A DNA stretch of 60,000 nt, taken from Bolinopsis microptera. Its lineage: Eukaryota; Ctenophora; Tentaculata; Lobata; Bolinopsidae. The position numbers and the translations under genes are program-made. This document shows positions 56,101 to 60,000 of this stretch, in pieces; positions within the stretch are counted from its first letter, which is position 1, and every line of letters begins with the position of its first letter. The notes beneath the pieces are model-generated. The model had not been told where the DNA came from and did no database searches. It was given only the letters and a program-made list of their open reading frames with translations. The stretch lies in contig NC_087077.1 of the NCBI RefSeq assembly GCF_026151205.1, positions 13,678,983-13,738,982 on the forward strand, read 5' to 3'.

Positions 56101-59100
56101 AATATGACGTGACATGATACGCATCGTTAACACGAAACAAAATTGCGCAAAATATGAAATGATCTATTACCAAACCACATACAGATCGACGGCGACACCT
56201 CAGATGTGCGGAGAATTTTTCAAGTTCTGCACGCCTAATATAATATAAACGATCATCACGTGCGCCAAACACCATTCTGGGATACAATAAAGTAGAACAA
56301 TTACATTGTAGGCAGTAGGGAAATTTGATCGTGCGTGGTGTTACCGCGGAGAAATTCTTGTTGTATTTGGAACATCCATTAACTATTTTAACTTATCATT
56401 GAACTTTAGATAAAGAAATAAATGACGAGTTTGTTAAATGTATTACAACTTTCTGTTACTCATCTTTGCCAGGTTCTGAAGACGGTAAGAAAGCTTTGGC
56501 CTCCTCTGTCGTCTCCTTTGTACGGTATTTAGAGAAGATCCATCCACCTGCCTCCTCCCCCACCCTTAGCAACCACCTCTTCAACTTACCCTGCAAACTC
56601 CTCCTACACCTAGATATCCTGCACCACGGTTCTCTGTGCAGCGCCACCTACTTCACCAAAACAGCACTGCACTACCGGTGCTCCTTGCAGAAAGTGTGCA
56701 TCGAGTGGGGCAAGGCACACCTGCAGGTCATGAACGAGAACAAGTGCACAAAACCAGCAACCATACTGGACGAGAAGAAGAAGAGTTGCAGGGAACTGGT
56801 CCTGGCGATGTTCCTCTACAAATACCCTAGAGTTGTTGCTGAGTTGTTCCCCAGTACGAAACAGAGTGAGGTTGTAATTACTCATCTCCTCCAACAGGAC
56901 GTGTGTTGGGCTACTGTGTGTTCTACTCCAGAGTGGAACATTGCACTCCCCTTCTTACAGGCTGCTCTCAGACACAACCTCATCACTAACGCAACGTTTG
57001 AGAAACTGAAAGAGAGCAAGTCTTCAGAGCATACTTCCTCGGAGATCGTAAACGCGCTGCACAACGCAGAGCGCACGCTCGAGGAAGCGTGTGAACTGTT
57101 CAACACCACTACGTACACCGCCAACACTGCAAACCAAACCATATCCCTGCTGGAGGGAATGACTTGTAGCTCAGCTAATATAATCGAGATATTTGATCGG
57201 TTGTTCTACGTTGCAGCAGCTAAAGGAGAGCTGAAAGTTCTGGTAGCTCGGATATGTAACCTGATAGATAACACGTGTGATGGCAGCTCTACTGACCAGT
57301 TCGAGGAACAGAACAGAATCGCTCTGTTTGATATTTCCTGTCTTCTCCTTATCCGCTGCTGTATGATGTTCGGTTCTGAGGTTGTCCCAGAGTCGGCTCC
57401 GTTCTGCCGCTGGCTGGGAAGTCACGTGTGCGGGTTAAATAACCCCCTGCAGCCCCTCATGCCGCTCATTCATCCCGGACACCATGAGAATGTTAACATG
57501 TTGGTTAAGTTTTTCTCCTCTCCTGAGTGCAAACTTAACACCAACTCGCTGCAGAATGTTATCTCCGCTATACCTGATACTTTAAGCGATATAATTAACG
57601 GATTCAAAACTGAGGTCAGTATCTTGAGCTCGATTTATAAATCTTGTGAATTTGAAAACCACGTACTTTTCGGTGTTTTATTTTACTGTGGACAGATAAG
57701 AATAAAAGTCTCTTAACATGTCAGAATACATCTATATTATATAAGTTATTATTATTGCTGTAGCACTAGATATCAGTTCACCACAGACCGCCTCCAGTTG
57801 ACAAATCCCTGTTTCAGATGATACAGCAGGACGTGTTCAACCAGCAAGCAATGATTTTAAGAGAGTACATGCTAGCTCCTTCCTTCATCGCAATTCACTG
57901 GCTCATAAACTTCAAGGATACGGCAATAGAGGATAACAGGCACATGGTTCGTTACTTTAATTTGATATCAGAGTCTGCTTATTTTTTAGACGTACAATGT
58001 GTATTATTAATTATTATCATCGTTTCAAACCAGGTCATTATGACTTCACTTCTTCTAATTGCTTCAATACTTACCTACCCATTTTTCGTTGTAAACTGAT
58101 AATTTTACTCTAACCATGATATATATCCCGACAGACTATCATGATGAAACCTTTACTGAAGCCATTCCGCCCATCTGAAGCAGGGTATACACAGGTACTC
58201 CTCGGACAAAGGATAGAAATTCTACACAGATCAATTAACGCTTCTGTCAGTCTACAGGTAAATATAACAATTCTTTTAGAGATACCAATTTAATGATGTT
58301 TTTGCAAGTTTCGACAATGTGGTTCACGACACGGCACAAGAGTGCACCTGATCATCCCAAACTGTCACTGAATAAAGGGATCAGCAACCTCGTCTAATAG
58401 TTGTCAGATAGAGATTATAATGTTATTGAGTCTAATACTCACTATGATACCGGTATTCTCAGGACATGAAACTGAAGAAGTTGAACAAGAAACCCTTCTG
58501 GGTAAACCACGTGGAACGGCCAGTTAGTCAGGATTCCTTAGACAGTGTCTGGACTCAGGTTAGTGTTGTGTCGCAAGTGTCGCAAGTGTTTCTGTGCAAT
58601 TATATTCTATGTGTAATATGTTATGATTGCGACCTAACCATATGATACAAAACTTACCGAACTTTTGTCGTTCAACAGCCAGATAAATTGTCTACAGCAT
58701 CTATACTCTATACTTCTATATAATATGTGATAATATTGTTGACGTTTACTTTAACACGTGACTGTCCATCTAATTGGACGATGCTACAATGCAAGGTTAA
58801 TCTCTGAGTGGTGTACCACCTCCCCGGCCACCAGGCACTTGTTACTGTACCCGACTATTGAACTGACATATGGTTAATGATTGTCAGCTGGTTAAAAGCT
58901 GCCGCCTAGACAATACTGTTAAGCAAGTCTATCTAAATTATCACGGTAGTGAATTAGTGGACCGAACGAGTTGACGTTATTTATGACAATGTTAGGCGTC
59001 AAAGTCCGTGAAGAACGTGTGATTATTTTGAAATGTCATCATACATGTCAAAGCGAATATTTTAGATACTTAAATGAAGAGTAGCGGGAGTTTTGTTAAA

Positions 59101-59650
59101 AGCAATAATTTTAAGAATTATTGCAGAATGTTATTCTAAATCTTTCTGAAACGTTTTTAAATTTTAAACAAACATAGTCAGCTGGACAACTTTACAAAGT
59201 AACAAAGAATTTTGTTAATTAACAAAGAATTATGTTAATTAACGAACAATTTTGTTTATTAACAGAGAAGTATGTTAATTAACGAACAATTTTGTTAATT
59301 AACAAAGAATTTTGTTAATTAACGAATGTAATTTTCATATTTAACGAAATATCGCAGATATTTAACATCTCAACTCGTACCATCCATTTTTAAACTCAGA
59401 AATATTCCAAATAGTTCTAAACAACTCTTCTTCTTCTTCTTAAAACAAAAGAGGCTAATAAATATATTGATTAACAGTCGGTTAACAAATTAACATTTTA
59501 TTAATTAACCAATGATTGGTTTATAATTATTATAAAATCAGGTACGTAGCAGTGCAACTCTGGACAAGCTGGCTCAACTGTTCTTGTCAGATAACGTTCC
59601 AGATGTAGTCTATACTGCTGCAGTACAAACTCTCAGTCTCAAACTTTCAG
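53165..59650 (+). CDS. MED24: Mediator subunit MED24, 5' part, 10 exons
   Basis: Exons: 53165-53288, 53516-53639, 53824-53895, 54126-54232, 54980-55141, 56473-57614, 57818-57946, 58135-58257, 58463-58558, 59542-59650, all GT-AG and phase-consistent. About 729 residues are seen and the gene continues past the window. The start VLTAWKERWSDEQW matches the MED24 N-terminus (AWKERWSDxQW), and NRIALFDISCLLLIRCCMMF with FGSEVV matches the central block LFDISFLMLCH..TYGSEV. The last exon PDVVYTAAVQTLSLKLSG is near the next repeat region. MED24 is a helical-repeat subunit of the Mediator tail linking nuclear receptors and other activators to RNA polymerase II. The 1142-bp exon 6 is unusually long next to its neighbours. 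Confidence 0.93.
54233..54979 (+). other. MED24 intron 4
   Basis: A 747-bp intron. It includes a phrase AGTAATGCGCGG followed by AAAAT and AAACTAGCAA that resembles sequences near 32625 and 33617, so a fragment of a dispersed repeat probably lies at about 54415-54490. Confidence 0.5.
55142..56472 (+). other. MED24 intron 5
   Basis: A 1331-bp intron. A segment at about 55580-55715 has two copies of ACGAAAATATGGGGATTTTT followed by a partly complementary AAAAATCCC...TTTCGTAC, a small imperfect repeat and hairpin. No exon was recognised, although the region of human MED24 between residues about 150 and 350 is poorly represented here, so a missed short exon is possible. Confidence 0.5.
58559..59541 (+). 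other. MED24 intron 9 with TTAATTAAC repeats
   Basis: A 983-bp intron. It contains the 22-bp tandem array at 59207-59327 and a TTC microsatellite near 59426-59440. Confidence 0.6.
59207..59327. repeat. 22-bp TTAATTAAC tandem repeat
   Basis: About five to six copies of a 22-bp unit, AAAGAATTTTGTTAATTAAC or close variants (AACGAACAATTTTGTTAATT). Most units contain the palindrome TTAATTAA. Located in MED24 intron 9. Confidence 0.85.
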
Positions 59651-59664
59651 GTATGGACCTCGGG

Positions 59665-59745
59665 GACTGGGAGGGGAGGGGAGGGGAGGGGGTGTTGAGG
59701 GGCTGGGAGGGGGAGGGGAGGGGGGTTGAGGGGCTGGGAGTCAGC
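59665..59745 (+). repeat. G-run cluster after MED24 exon 10
   Basis: A run of GGGAGGGG, GGGGAGGGGG and GGGGCTGGG blocks about 20 bp downstream of the exon 10 donor, made of two imperfect copies of GTTGAGGGGCTGGGAG preceded by G-tracts. It is strongly biased to G on the transcribed-sense strand, so it could form a G-quadruplex in DNA or pre-mRNA. Confidence 0.85.
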
Positions 59746-60000
59746 AGCTGGACGGTGTATTTTGTGGGATATACTTTTATTCCAACTCGTGGCACACGTT
59801 TGCTGTGACACGTGACAGCTCATTACTAATCAAAGGGACTGACCGGATTACTGCCACGCGTCAATACAAATAATTGTTACCGACGTAATGAAACATCATG
59901 TTCTCATCTGATTAAATTAGCATACATTTCTGAATGTTGCTAAAGAAAGTTTATTTTACTAATTTAAATTCTGAATTTGAAAAATGTTGTTTTTGACTCT

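Overview
This window is nuclear DNA of an invertebrate animal. It is AT-rich, its genes are split by short GT-AG introns (mostly 80-600 bp), and it holds metazoan housekeeping genes among many LINEs, inverted-repeat elements and satellites. A BCL2-family gene, a LAP1/LULL1-type torsin cofactor and Mediator tail subunit MED24 fit Metazoa. CCCTAA-type telomere-like repeats agree with a non-arthropod animal. A non-bilaterian such as a cnidarian is plausible, but I cannot fix the species.

Layout. 1-8.5 kb: a 48-bp minisatellite split by a near-perfect 725-bp palindromic element with TTAA at both ends and by a decayed CR1/Jockey-like LINE, which itself holds a foreign ~1.1-kb insert. 8.6-11.3 kb (+): complete 8-exon acid lipase gene whose intron 3 starts with a 20-bp tandem array. 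11.9-12.6 kb: inverted-repeat element. 14.1-19.2 kb (-): three genes, a BCL2-family protein, the ubiquitin-like modifier UFM1 and a LAP1/LULL1-like torsin cofactor. 20.2-28.8 kb: transposon-rich block with two palindromic MITE copies, an apparently intact R2-type LINE (1137-aa ORF), a 5'-truncated LINE on the minus strand and a second CR1/Jockey-like fragment on the plus strand. 29.9-32.8 kb: inverted-repeat element studded with TAGCGG motifs, enclosing a multi-exon gene for an unrecognised protein with a basic, bZIP-like segment. 33-34.3 kb: small foldback element and a tRNA-derived SINE.

35.9-60 kb is the gene-rich half: PIGY (GPI-anchor synthesis), USP39 (tri-snRNP splicing factor, 14 exons), a 100-aa coiled-coil protein (possibly MED9), two tandem nine-finger C2H2 genes separated by a 1.4-kb AGCGCTGG-rich element with an 8-bp target duplication, PEX6 (peroxisomal AAA ATPase), an EXD2-like 3'-5' exonuclease (minus strand) and, head-to-head with it, MED24, which runs off the right edge.

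The host genes are unrelated housekeeping functions, not an operon. The best candidates for something undescribed are the 29.9-32.8 kb element with its internal spliced gene, the 1.4-kb AGCGCTGG element carrying telomere-like sequence, and the tandem array of splice-site-like units at the lipase intron 3 donor. Exon boundaries were worked out by eye from reading-frame phase, GT-AG dinucleotides and remembered family sequence; no transcript evidence or database search was available.
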